NCBI RefSeq assembly: GCF_002102395.1
Contig: NZ_LQPZ01000018.1
Span: 1-64,000 of the forward strand
DNA length: 64,000 nt
DNA from: Mycolicibacillus trivialis
GTDB lineage: Bacteria > Actinomycetota > Actinomycetes > Mycobacteriales > Mycobacteriaceae
Direction: 5' to 3'
Part shown: one piece after another, positions 57,310 through 64,000 of the stretch
Position numbering within the stretch: position 1 is the stretch's first letter
How the letters are laid out: each line of letters opens with the position of its first letter
Notes under the pieces: generated by a model
What the model was told of the DNA's origin: nothing
Database searches by the model: none
What the model saw: the letters and a program-made list of their open reading frames with translations, nothing else
Position numbers and translations under genes: made by a program

Positions 57310-57567
57310 CTAGTGGTTTCGCAGTTTCGCGATGAGCTTGCTTTTCGTCAGCTTCGAATAGCCGGACATGCCAAGCTCTTTTGCCCGCTTTTTGAGCTCA
57401 GGGACGGTCCAATCCTGGTAGGACCCCGAACGTCCGCCGCGTTTACCGACTTTCGAGCGGCCACTCGCGGCGGCGGCGTTCGCGATGCGGGCGGCTTTCT
57501 CCTTCGAGTCGCCCTTGTCGCGCAGATCCTGGTAGAGACGCTCGTCCTTGATCGACGAGTTCGGCAT
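57310..57567 (-). CDS. Small Rho-N/SAP-type nucleic-acid-binding-like protein, 85 aa
   Basis: Starts at MPNSSIKDERLYQDL (ATG 57567, overlapping a purine-rich Shine-Dalgarno AAGGAG). A conserved N-terminal region with KGDSKEKAARIANAAAA is followed by a Rho N-terminal-like module WTVPELKKRAKELG and GYSKLTKSKLIAKLR. Related to small actinobacterial DUF7218-type proteins. It may bind RNA or DNA; role unknown. It is upstream of the CsbD-like gene and divergent from usfX. Confidence 0.8.
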   Translation of the reverse strand: MPNSSIKDERLYQDLRDKGDSKEKAARIANAAAASGRSKVGKRGGRSGSYQDWTVPELKKRAKELGMSGYSKLTKSKLIAKLRNH

Positions 57568-57612
57568 CTCCTTCTCCTTTCCGCGCTGAATCTTCCCGAC
57601 CCGCACACCGGA

Positions 57613-57638
57613 GTGCCCGCTGCGGGATCGGTCTAAAC
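57613..57638 (-). promoter_or_regulatory. Weak SigF-like promoter before the CsbD operon
   Basis: On the minus strand GTTT (57638-57635), 16 bp, GGGCAC (57618-57613), one mismatch in the -10 element. It would place the CsbD pair under SigF, divergent from usfX-sigF. Confidence 0.4.
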
Positions 57639-57657
57639 ATCGAATCGTCGAGGCGGG

Positions 57658-57683
57658 GGTTAACGGCTGGGACAAATGGGTAT
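57658..57683 (+). promoter_or_regulatory. SigF-type autoregulatory promoter of usfX-sigF
   Basis: GGTT (57658-57661), 16 bp, GGGTAT (57678-57683) about 100 bp before the anti-sigma gene. In M. tuberculosis the usfX-sigF operon is also transcribed from a SigF promoter, so autoregulation is expected. Confidence 0.8.
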
Positions 57684-57782
57684 CAATCCGGCGGCGTCGG
57701 AAAGCGCCACGCGGAGCGATCGCGCAGGGCGATAATGTCGCGGCGGTAACCCCGAGGAGATCAACGGCCGGGAGGGCAACTC

Positions 57783-58220
57783 GTGACGAACACCAGGATC
57801 CAGGCGACCCGAGACGAGCGCACCGACCGGTCCATCGAGTTGCGCGTGGCGGCCCGGGTCGACAACGTCGCGGTGGTGCGCACCCTGGCCGGCGCCGTCG
57901 GCGCCCTGGAGGATTTCGACCTCGACAGCGTCGCCGACCTGCGGCTGGCGGTCGACGAGGCCTGCACGCAGCTGATCCGGGTCGCCGGCGTCGGCGCGAC
58001 CCTGGTGACGGTGGTCAGCCCCGGCGAACGGGAGTTGCGGATCGAATTGTGCGTGGCCTGCGCGGAGCCGACCGACGTGGTGGGGCCGGGAAGCTTCGGC
58101 TGGCATGTGCTGACCGCCTTGGTCGACGACGTCCGCACCTTCCGCGGCGGTGAGGAGCCCGGCGTCGACGGGCAGCTCGTCGGCATCGCGCTGACCAAAC
58201 GTCGGGCGGAGACCAGCTGA
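57783..58220 (+). CDS. usfX: RsbW-family anti-sigma-F factor (UsfX)
   Basis: 145 aa GHKL-type anti-sigma factor that binds and silences SigF until displaced by an antagonist or redox signal. The N-terminal DNVAVVRTLAGAVGA and the ATP-lid region DLRLAVDEACTQLIR fit the family. GTG 57783 is taken as the start. The stop overlaps the sigF ATG by one base (TGATG), so both are made together. Confidence 0.93.
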   Translation: MTNTRIQATRDERTDRSIELRVAARVDNVAVVRTLAGAVGALEDFDLDSVADLRLAVDEACTQLIRVAGVGATLVTVVSPGERELRIELCVACAEPTDVVGPGSFGWHVLTALVDDVRTFRGGEEPGVDGQLVGIALTKRRAETS

Positions 58221-59008
58221 TGGCATCCGGTGCCGATCGGGCATCGCGGTCGAGTTCGGAGTACGCCGACGTTCCCGCGATGTTCGTGGAATTGGCTTCA
58301 TTGCCCGCCGATACGACCGAGTACCGAACGCAGCGGGACATGATCGTTGAACGGTGCCTGCCGCTGGCCGATCACATCGCCCGGCGCTTCGACGGGCGCG
58401 GCGAGGCGCGCGACGACCTCGTGCAGGTGGCCCGGGTCGGACTGGTGAACGCCGTGCTGCGCTTCGACGTCGAAACCGGTTCGGACTTCGTCTCGTTCGC
58501 GGTGCCGACCATCATGGGTGAGGTCCGCCGCCACTTCCGCGACAACAGCTGGTCGGTGAAGGTCCCGCGCCGCCTCAAGGAGATGCATCTGCGGCTCGGT
58601 GCGGCCACCGCCGAACTGTCCCAACGGATGGGACGGGCACCGACCCCCTCCGAGTTGGCGGCGGAGATGGAGGTCAGCCGCGCCGAGGTCGTTGAGGGCC
58701 TGGTCGCCGGTAGTTCCTACAACACGCTGTCGATCGACAGCGGCAGCAGCAGCGGCGGTGATGAGGACGTCCGCGCGATCTCTGACACGCTGGGCTCGGT
58801 GGACGCCGGCATGGAGCGCATCGAGAACCGCGAGACCCTCCGGCCGTTGCTCGACGCGCTACCTGAGCGAGAGCGAACGGTGTTGATCTTGAGGTTCTTC
58901 GAGTCGATGACCCAGACCCAGATCGCCGAACGGGTCGGGGTGTCGCAGATGCACGTATCGCGGTTGCTGGCAAAGTCATTGGCCCGGCTCCGCGACCAGA
59001 TGCCCTGA
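58220..59008 (+). CDS. sigF: Alternative RNA polymerase sigma factor SigF
   Basis: 262 aa, SigB/SigF/SigG class. Region 2 is visible at LADHIARRFDGRGEARDDLVQVARVGLVNAVLRFD (in parts), region 3 follows with VPRRLKEMHLRLG, and region 4 has LPERERTVLILRFFESMTQTQIAERVGVSQMHVSRLLA. It directs stationary-phase, envelope and stress genes in mycobacteria. It is co-transcribed with usfX and its 3' end is built into a terminator hairpin. In M. tuberculosis accA3 follows; here a STAS gene converges on it. Confidence 0.97.
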   Translation: MASGADRASRSSSEYADVPAMFVELASLPADTTEYRTQRDMIVERCLPLADHIARRFDGRGEARDDLVQVARVGLVNAVLRFDVETGSDFVSFAVPTIMGEVRRHFRDNSWSVKVPRRLKEMHLRLGAATAELSQRMGRAPTPSELAAEMEVSRAEVVEGLVAGSSYNTLSIDSGSSSGGDEDVRAISDTLGSVDAGMERIENRETLRPLLDALPERERTVLILRFFESMTQTQIAERVGVSQMHVSRLLAKSLARLRDQMP

Positions 59009-59026
59009 TCTGCGGAGCCGGGCCAA
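58979..59026. terminator. Terminator hairpin spanning the sigF 3' end
   Basis: TTGGCCCGGCTCCGC (58979-58993, coding) pairs perfectly with 59012-59026. The 15-bp stem has an 18-nt loop that contains the sigF stop codon. It can serve the converging STAS gene as well. Confidence 0.7.
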
Positions 59027-59042
59027 CGGGCCGGCCGTAGGG

Positions 59043-59498
59043 TCAGCCCAGCAGTCGCAGCACCCGGGTGTCCCGGACGTAGGCCAGTGCCTCGGCCACC
59101 GACTGCTGGCTCGGCAGGGTCCCGTGCGGGTCGCAGATGCGCAACAACCGCGACACGGCAGCGCTGGGCACCAGCGCCCACGACACGCCGTCGACGAGGT
59201 CGGTGTCGATGTCGTGCAGGGCCGCGAAACCCGCGGTCCCCATGAACTCCACCCCCTCGAGATCCAACACCACCCACTGGCAGTCCGCCACGCCGTCACG
59301 CACGCATTGGGTGATCTCGGCGGCGTTCGCGGCGTCGATCTCGCCGTGCACGGCCAACACCAGACCGGTGCCGTCCCAACGCGCTTCGAAGTGTGCGGTA
59401 TGACTTTCCCAGATCTTCGGCGGGAAATCGGCGGCCACCGGTTCAATGATGGCCGCAGTACGCTTCACAGTCATGTCCATCGCTCCATCAGTCGACAT
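59043..59498 (-). CDS. STAS-domain protein, candidate anti-sigma factor antagonist
   Basis: 151 aa. Residues about 40-145 form a STAS domain (LVLAVHGEIDAANAAEITQCV, VVLDLEGVEFMGTAGFAALHDI). The usual phosphorylation loop DSSG/DSTG reads GTAG, so a Thr may be the only phospho-acceptor, or the switch may be different. By position, convergent on sigF, it is a candidate partner of the anti-sigma factor UsfX like RsfA/RsfB of M. tuberculosis. ATG 59498 is the likely start; the next ATGs are within 9 codons. Confidence 0.85.
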   Translation of the reverse strand: MSTDGAMDMTVKRTAAIIEPVAADFPPKIWESHTAHFEARWDGTGLVLAVHGEIDAANAAEITQCVRDGVADCQWVVLDLEGVEFMGTAGFAALHDIDTDLVDGVSWALVPSAAVSRLLRICDPHGTLPSQQSVAEALAYVRDTRVLRLLG

Positions 59499-59833
59499 AT
59501 TCGTTCTGTGGACCGTGCCGAGAGCGATGCGTGAATTGAATACCCCGGGGAGTTCCACCTCCCCGGCACGCCCTCGACGGGTTCCCGGTGGCTGTGAACT
59601 CAACCTGTGGGCGACGTTACTCCACTGGCGCCGCAATGACAACGGTTCGGTAACGGTCGATCATTCTTCTCAACGAACCCTTACCCGGACTCCGGCCCGG
59701 AGCCGCTTCGCTGGCCGTGGCAGCAACCCGGACATCGCCATCGTGAGCGACAACGGCGCGGTGGTCGGTGCCTGATCGTCGGTCGGGCGAAGGTCCCGGG
59801 CTTTTCCCGGTACGTGGAGGATTCGCCGGCAGC

Positions 59834-59858
59834 GTTTAGTGACCACTTCTCCGGGTAT
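59834..59858 (+). promoter_or_regulatory. SigF-type promoter of the glycosyltransferase pair
   Basis: GTTT (59834-59837), 15 bp, GGGTAT (59853-59858), the same arrangement as at the catalase. ATG 59868 is 9 bp after the -10, so the transcript would start at or next to the start codon. The 370 bp between the STAS start and ATG 59868 hold nothing else recognisable. Confidence 0.65.
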
Positions 59859-59867
59859 CGACTGCGT

Positions 59868-60854
59868 ATGACAACGCCGGATCGGCAACCGCCGCAGCGC
59901 TCCATTTTGCTGTGGCACATCCACGGCTCGTGGACGCAGGCTTTCGTCGCCGGCCGGCACCGGTACCTGATCCCGGTCACCGAAGCCGGCGACGAGGACG
60001 GCCGTGGTCTGTGCGGCCGGGATTGGCCGAACGCGACCGAGGTCGCGCCGGAGGCATTGGGCGCCTCCGACGTCGACCTGGTGATACTCCAACGGCCCGG
60101 TGAACTGGAGCTGGCGCAGTGCTGGCTGGGCCGGCGCCTGGGCACCGAGATCCCGGCGGTGTACGTCGAGCACAACACGCCGCGGCCCTACGCGGTCGAC
60201 AGCAGCCACCCGATGGCCGGGCGCAGCGACATCACGATCGTCCACGTCACCGACTTCAACCGGCTGATGTGGGACAACGGCCGTGCCCCGACCACGGTGA
60301 TCGATCACGGCATCGCCGACCCCGGTCCGCGCTACACCGGCGAGATCGCCGCCGCGGCGGTGACGATCAACGAGCCGGTTCGTCGCGGGCGCACGGTCGG
60401 CACCGACCTACTGGTCGAATTCGGGAGGAGCGTGCCCATCGAGGTGTGGGGAATGGGCACCGAAGAGCTGAACCACCCCGAGCGGCTGCGACCCGGCGTC
60501 GTGGGCCACGGCGACCGGCCCGGCCCGGCGCTCTGGGACGAACTCGCCCGACGCCGGGTCTACCTACACACAGCCCGCTGGACCTCGCTGGGCCTGTCGC
60601 TGCTGGAGGCGATGTACCTGGGTATGCCGGTGGTGGCGGTCGCCGCCACCATGGCGCCGCTGGTCGTCCCGCGTGACGCCGGAGTGGTCAGCGCCGACCC
60701 GGCGGTGCTGGGTCGGGCGCTGGAGGAGCTCGTCGCCGACCCCGACCACGCCCGGGCGGCCGGTGCGGCGGCCCGCGAGCACGCCCGAAAACAGTACGGG
60801 CTGGACCGGTTCCTGCACGCCTGGGAACACCTGATCGAGGCGCAGTGCGCATGA
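59868..60854 (+). CDS. GT4-type glycosyltransferase, first of a pair
   Basis: 328 aa. Although the N-terminal half is divergent (LLWHIHGSWTQAF, VDLVILQRPGEL), the C-terminal half has the GT-B donor site pattern: TSLGLSLLEAMYLGMPVVAVA followed by an acid-rich loop. It probably transfers a sugar from an NDP or UDP donor to an unknown acceptor. It lies 43 bp upstream of a second GT4 enzyme and has a SigF-type promoter. Confidence 0.85.
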   Translation: MTTPDRQPPQRSILLWHIHGSWTQAFVAGRHRYLIPVTEAGDEDGRGLCGRDWPNATEVAPEALGASDVDLVILQRPGELELAQCWLGRRLGTEIPAVYVEHNTPRPYAVDSSHPMAGRSDITIVHVTDFNRLMWDNGRAPTTVIDHGIADPGPRYTGEIAAAAVTINEPVRRGRTVGTDLLVEFGRSVPIEVWGMGTEELNHPERLRPGVVGHGDRPGPALWDELARRRVYLHTARWTSLGLSLLEAMYLGMPVVAVAATMAPLVVPRDAGVVSADPAVLGRALEELVADPDHARAAGAAAREHARKQYGLDRFLHAWEHLIEAQCA

Positions 60855-60897
60855 CCCGCCCACCGACCTCGAGGGAGACAGCAAGGAGAGGATCGCC

Positions 60898-62169
60898 ATG
60901 AAGATCGCGATGGTGTCCGAGCACGCCAGTCCGCTGGCGGCCGCGCTGGGGGGAGCCGACGCGGGAGGGCAGAACGTTCACGTCGCGGCGTTGTCGTCGG
61001 GGCTGGCCCGGCAGGGCCACGAGGTGGAGGTGTTCACCCGCCGGGACGAGCCCAGCCTGCCGGAGCGGGTGACCACCCCGGACGGCTACACCGTGGTGCA
61101 TGTGGACGCCGGTCCAGCCGAACCGCTACCCAAAGATGAACTGCTGCAATACATGGGGCGGTTCGGCCGCTACCTGGACGCCGAATGGACGCGCGAACGC
61201 CCCGACGTGGCGCACGCACACTTCTGGATGTCGGGGATCGCGACCCAGTTGGCCGCGCGCCGCAACCGGATTCCGGCCGTGCAGACCTTCCACGCCCTCG
61301 GCGTGGTCAAGCAACGCCACCAGGGTGTCGACGACACCAGTCCACCGGACCGGTTGCGACTGGAAACGCTCGTCGCCCGCGAGGCGGCTTGGGTGACCGC
61401 CAGCTGCACCGACGAGGTGTTCGAGCTGCGGCGGATGGGACGCGACCGCACCCGCATCTCGGTGGTGCCGTGCGGCGTAGACCTGGACCTGTTCTCCCCG
61501 GACGGGCCACGGTCGGACCGCTCCGATCGCCGCCGCATCGTCTCGGTCGGCCGGTTCGTGCCCCGCAAGGGCTTCGCCACGCTCATCGAAGCGCTACCCG
61601 CCATACCGAGCGCCGAATTGGTGATCGCCGGCGGGCCCGCAGCCGCCGAGTTGGCAAACGACGACGAAGCGTGCCGATTACGGCGGCTGGCCGACGAGCT
61701 CAGGGTGGGCGACCGGGTTCGGCTGCTCGGCGCGGTCGCCCACGAGGACATGCCGGCGCTGCTGCGCTCGGCCGATGTCGTCGCCTGCACCCCCTGGTAC
61801 GAGCCGTTCGGCATCGTGCCGCTGGAGGCGATGGCCTGCGGAGTGCCGGTGGTGGCGACCGCGGTCGGCGGGATGCTCGACACCGTGGTGCACGACATCA
61901 CCGGCCTGTTGGTCCCGCCGAAGAAACCGCGCGACTGTGCCGGCGCGATCAACACTATCCTGCGGGATGCGTTCCTCCGGGACAGCCTCGGCGCCTCCGG
62001 CCGGGACCGGGCCAAGGCTCGCTACGCCTGGGACCGCATCACCGATGACACGCTGCGCGTCTACCGCCGGATCACCGACAAAACCCTGCTGTACCGCCCG
62101 CTTGGCGGCGTGAATCCTCGTGGCGGACAGCCGGTTCAGGCTACCGAGGCGTCAGCGAGTTCCGGCTGA
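60898..62169 (+). CDS. GT4 glycosyltransferase, second of a pair
   Basis: 423 aa GT-B fold. The N-terminal acceptor domain opens with MKIAMVSEHASPL and GGADAGGQNVHV, the type seen in MshA- and sucrose-phosphate-synthase-like enzymes; HAHFWMSG and VSVGRFVPRKGF follow, and the donor motif is YEPFGIVPLEAMACGVPVV. The acceptor is unknown; a compatible solute or cell-envelope glycoside would fit the stress context. AGGAGAGG lies before ATG 60898. Confidence 0.92.
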   Translation: MKIAMVSEHASPLAAALGGADAGGQNVHVAALSSGLARQGHEVEVFTRRDEPSLPERVTTPDGYTVVHVDAGPAEPLPKDELLQYMGRFGRYLDAEWTRERPDVAHAHFWMSGIATQLAARRNRIPAVQTFHALGVVKQRHQGVDDTSPPDRLRLETLVAREAAWVTASCTDEVFELRRMGRDRTRISVVPCGVDLDLFSPDGPRSDRSDRRRIVSVGRFVPRKGFATLIEALPAIPSAELVIAGGPAAAELANDDEACRLRRLADELRVGDRVRLLGAVAHEDMPALLRSADVVACTPWYEPFGIVPLEAMACGVPVVATAVGGMLDTVVHDITGLLVPPKKPRDCAGAINTILRDAFLRDSLGASGRDRAKARYAWDRITDDTLRVYRRITDKTLLYRPLGGVNPRGGQPVQATEASASSG

Positions 62170-62172
62170 CCG

Positions 62173-63012
62173 TCACAGGATCGGCCGACCGCCGGTGACC
62201 GCGACCCGCGCGCCGGAGACATAGCCGGCCTCATCGGAGGCCAACAGCACATAGACCGGCGCCAGCTCCGCCGGCTGGCCCGCGCGTCCCAGCGGCACGT
62301 CATCCCCGAACGTCTCCACCGCGTCGGTGGGCAGGGTGGACGGGATCAGCGGCGTCCAGATCGGGCCCGGGGCCACGCTGTTGACCCGGATGCCCTGCGG
62401 ACCGAGCAGCTGGGCGAGGCTGGCCGAGAAGTTGGCGATCGCGGCCTTGGTCGCGGCGTACGGCGCCAGAGTCGGGTTGGGTGCGTCGGAGTTGACCGAC
62501 GAACTGCCGATGATCGACGAGCCGGGGCCCAGATGCGGCACCGCCGCCTTCACCAGCGAAAAGTAAGCGCCGACGTTGAGCCGAAAGGTGTAGTCCCACT
62601 CCAGCTCGCTGATCTCGTCGAGCGTTTTGCGGGTCATCTGAAACGCGGCATTGCTGACCAGCACGTCGATGCCGCCGAGTTCGGCGACCGCGCGGTCGAC
62701 CACATGGCGGCAGTGCGCCGGGTCGGACAGGTCGCCGCGCACCAGCACGCAGGTGCGGCCGACGTCTTCGACGAGCGCGGCCACCGCCCGGGCGTCGTCG
62801 TCTTCGTCGAGGTAGGCGATCACTAGATCGGCGCCCTCGCGGGCGAACGCGATCGCCACCGCACGCCCGATCCCGCTGTCGCCGCCGGTGATGATCGCTC
62901 GTTTGCCGGTGAGCTTGCCCGACCCGCGGTAACTGTCCTCCCCGCAATCGGGTGTCGGGTCCATCCGGGCCTGCGACCCCGGCGGTGTCTGCTGCTGCTG
63001 CGGGAAGCCCAT
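62173..63012 (-). CDS. Stress-type short-chain dehydrogenase (general-stress/glucose-dehydrogenase-like)
   Basis: 279 aa SDR with an N-terminal extension (QQQQTPPGSQARMDPTPDCGEDSY) that is characteristic of the general-stress SDRs of Bacillus and actinobacteria. TGGDSGIGRAVAIAFAREGA binds the cofactor, NAAFQMTR follows, the catalytic residues are in SSVNSDAP and YAATKAA, and GPIWTPLIPST is the substrate loop. The ATG at 63012 overlaps the stop of the 58-aa gene before it (TGATG). It converges on the glycosyltransferase gene with 3 bp between. Confidence 0.93.
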   Translation of the reverse strand: MGFPQQQQTPPGSQARMDPTPDCGEDSYRGSGKLTGKRAIITGGDSGIGRAVAIAFAREGADLVIAYLDEDDDARAVAALVEDVGRTCVLVRGDLSDPAHCRHVVDRAVAELGGIDVLVSNAAFQMTRKTLDEISELEWDYTFRLNVGAYFSLVKAAVPHLGPGSSIIGSSSVNSDAPNPTLAPYAATKAAIANFSASLAQLLGPQGIRVNSVAPGPIWTPLIPSTLPTDAVETFGDDVPLGRAGQPAELAPVYVLLASDEAGYVSGARVAVTGGRPIL

Positions 63013-63188
63013 CAGGAACCCCCTCCGCCGGGCCCGGCCGCCGGGACGTCGGGGTCGTCGTCGGCCGGCGGCTCCGGATCGCGCCACTCCTCGACGCGGC
63101 TGGGCCGGTTGCCCTGCAGGGTGCCGCGCATCTCCTTCTTGAGCGCGTCGTCGTCACGCGGCCCGTGTTTGGCGTTTGCTCGCTCCAT
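63012..63188 (-). CDS. Small hydrophilic protein, 58 aa, coupled to the stress SDR
   Basis: Reads MERANAKHGPRDDDALKKE, then RGTLQGNRPSRVEEWRDPEP and a Pro/Asp-rich end finishing GGGGS. It is very polar and probably disordered. A perfect SigF-type promoter 46 bp upstream and the TGATG overlap with the SDR support it as a real gene. The conserved RGTLQGNRPSRVEEWRDPEP stretch recurs, as I recall, in small actinobacterial proteins, but I cannot name a family. Confidence 0.7.
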   Translation of the reverse strand: MERANAKHGPRDDDALKKEMRGTLQGNRPSRVEEWRDPEPPADDDPDVPAAGPGGGGS

Positions 63189-63233
63189 CACACCTTCACC
63201 TCTCGCCGTGCCGTGGGCTTCGGTGTGTTCTGC

Positions 63234-63259
63234 GTACCCCGCGGCGCAGCGGCGTAACC
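63234..63259 (-). promoter_or_regulatory. SigF-type promoter of the SDR operon
   Basis: On the minus strand GGTT (63259-63256), 16 bp, GGGTAC (63239-63234). It would drive the 58-aa gene and the stress SDR, with about 40 nt of leader. Confidence 0.75.
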
Positions 63260-63367
63260 TGAGGACACGTCGCCGATGTCAGGGGGTGGGATGAGGATTC
63301 GGCTTGACGGCATCTGCCGCATCGGTCGCGGGCATCCTCGCTCTGAGGCGCCGGACGGGGCCCGGCG

Positions 63368-63787
63368 GTGAGCCCCGAACCGGAACTCGACCCACAGTCA
63401 CCCGCATCGCGGGCCGCTCGGGCCCGCACCCGCGCCGAGGAACTCCAGCAGCGCCGCGCGCAGTTGGCGGCCGGTGCCCCGGTCACCGCGGAGACCGCCC
63501 AACGGGCCCAGCAGCGCGCCGCCGAATCGCTGCACCGGGCGGACCAAGCGCACCAGTCGGCCGCTCAGAAGCACCGGACGGCTGCCGCAGCGCATCTGCG
63601 CGCGGCCGCGGTCCACGAGCAGGCCGCGGTGCACGCCGGCGACGGCGACAGTGCGGCGCATGTGGACGCCGCCGCCCGCCACCGCGATGCCGCCGCCGAG
63701 CATGAAACGACCGCCACGACCGATGACACCGCCGCCGCGCACGATGCGGCCGCGGCCGACGAGATCGCCCGGCCAGACGCGCCTTAA
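63368..63787 (+). CDS. Ala/His-rich helical protein, 139 aa
   Basis: Low-complexity protein of Ala, His, Gln and Arg from GTG 63368 (VSPEPELDP), with many repeats of the type AAxHxxAAxxH. A long helix or coiled coil is predicted from the heptad-like pattern; no cysteine or membrane segment. Its frame stays open through a GC-rich stretch, so coding status is probable, not certain. Its stop overlaps the stop of the convergent gene at the window edge. Confidence 0.6.
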   Translation: MSPEPELDPQSPASRAARARTRAEELQQRRAQLAAGAPVTAETAQRAQQRAAESLHRADQAHQSAAQKHRTAAAAHLRAAAVHEQAAVHAGDGDSAAHVDAAARHRDAAAEHETTATTDDTAAAHDAAAADEIARPDAP

Positions 63788-64000
63788 GACTGCACTTCCA
63801 TCAACAGCATCGCCCCGTCGACCCCGGCTGCATCGGACGAGCGGAAACCGGTGCAGGTGACCCGCACCGTGACCGGTCGGCCTCGCCGATTCACCGCCTC
63901 GATGAGCGCCTCACCCGGCTCGTCCGGCGCAACGAATACCTGCCCGATCAGCGGGCGCACCGCATCCAGCGGCAACCCGATGTCCAACCCGGTCAACGCC
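63784..64000 (-). CDS. C-terminal end of a PAS-like sensor domain protein (5' part outside window)
   Basis: The last 72 residues of a larger protein whose start lies to the right of the window. LIEAVNRRGRPVTVRVTCTGF and GAMLLMEVQS match the last strands of PAS domains found in chemotaxis-type CheB/CheR fusions and sensor kinases. A signalling role is likely, but nothing more can be read here. Confidence 0.6.
   Translation of the reverse strand, partial: ALTGLDIGLPLDAVRPLIGQVFVAPDEPGEALIEAVNRRGRPVTVRVTCTGFRSSDAAGVDGAMLLMEVQS

Noticed and set aside
59540..59545. GGGTAT on the minus strand in the leader of the STAS gene, considered as a SigF -10
   Set aside because: The expected -35 position reads GGGG, not GGTT, and the element lies about 40 bp before the start without further support.

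Overview
The window is high-GC DNA from a non-tuberculous member of the Mycobacteriaceae. PPE, PE-PPE-domain, cutinase, SigF and SigJ genes point there, and gene order from about 1.2 to 45 kb follows the M. tuberculosis Rv3336c-Rv3296 segment: trpS, nagA, sugI, dacB1, sigJ, sdhBADC, cdd-deoA-add, an Rv3311-like gene, upp, pmmB, deoD, amiA1, lpdA, glpD2, nei, lhr. The usfX-sigF pair (Rv3287c-Rv3286c) reappears at 57.8-59.0 kb. This comparison is from memory, not from a search. No rRNA, tRNA, CRISPR array, insertion sequence or prophage was recognised.

Region by region. 0-11 kb: the C-terminus of a PPE-PPW protein, trpS with a YihY-type membrane protein, a guanidinium exporter under a guanidine-III riboswitch, amino-sugar genes (nagA-sugI), the carboxypeptidase dacB1, an SMP-30-like enzyme, a steroid 5-alpha-reductase-like enzyme, and the ECF41 sigma factor SigJ facing a carboxymuconolactone decarboxylase-like gene with an ECF41-like promoter. 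11-18 kb: the sdhCDAB operon divergent from the nucleoside salvage operon cdd-deoA-add. 18-27 kb: a lipoprotein, an Rv3311-like protein, two secreted PE-PPE-domain hydrolases in tandem, and more salvage genes (upp, pmmB, deoD) with amiA1. 27-31.5 kb: a GntR-controlled divergon in which two identical operators overlap both promoters and the other arm is a tightly overlapped redox operon. 31.5-45 kb: lpdA, glpD2, a pseudouridine synthase, nei, two oxidoreductases, a fused PAP2 phosphatase/lipid kinase, and the giant helicase lhr.

45-64 kb is an accessory, stress-flavoured region. It holds a molybdopterin oxidoreductase with no cysteine before its predicted Mo ligand, small membrane proteins, a baeRF (Rv2629-like) protein, ChaB/CsbD-type proteins, a cutinase, a GlnR-like regulator, an alcohol dehydrogenase, a large two-domain catalase, the RsbW-like anti-sigma factor and SigF, a STAS protein, two glycosyltransferases and a stress-type SDR. 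Five sites fit the mycobacterial SigF promoter (GGTTT/GTTT, 15-17 bp, GGGTAT/C). They lie before the small membrane proteins, the catalase, usfX-sigF, the glycosyltransferases and the SDR operon, and two weaker sites lie before the cutinase and the CsbD pair. The region therefore reads as a SigF stress island built around sigF itself.

Many genes are translationally coupled by 4-nt overlaps: trpS-YihY, sugI-nagA, sdhC-sdhD, sdhA-sdhB, cdd-deoA-add, the GMC operon, glpD2-rluA, and MopB with its partner. Starts were chosen from Shine-Dalgarno spacing and recalled homologues. Promoter and operator calls come from motif matching by eye only.
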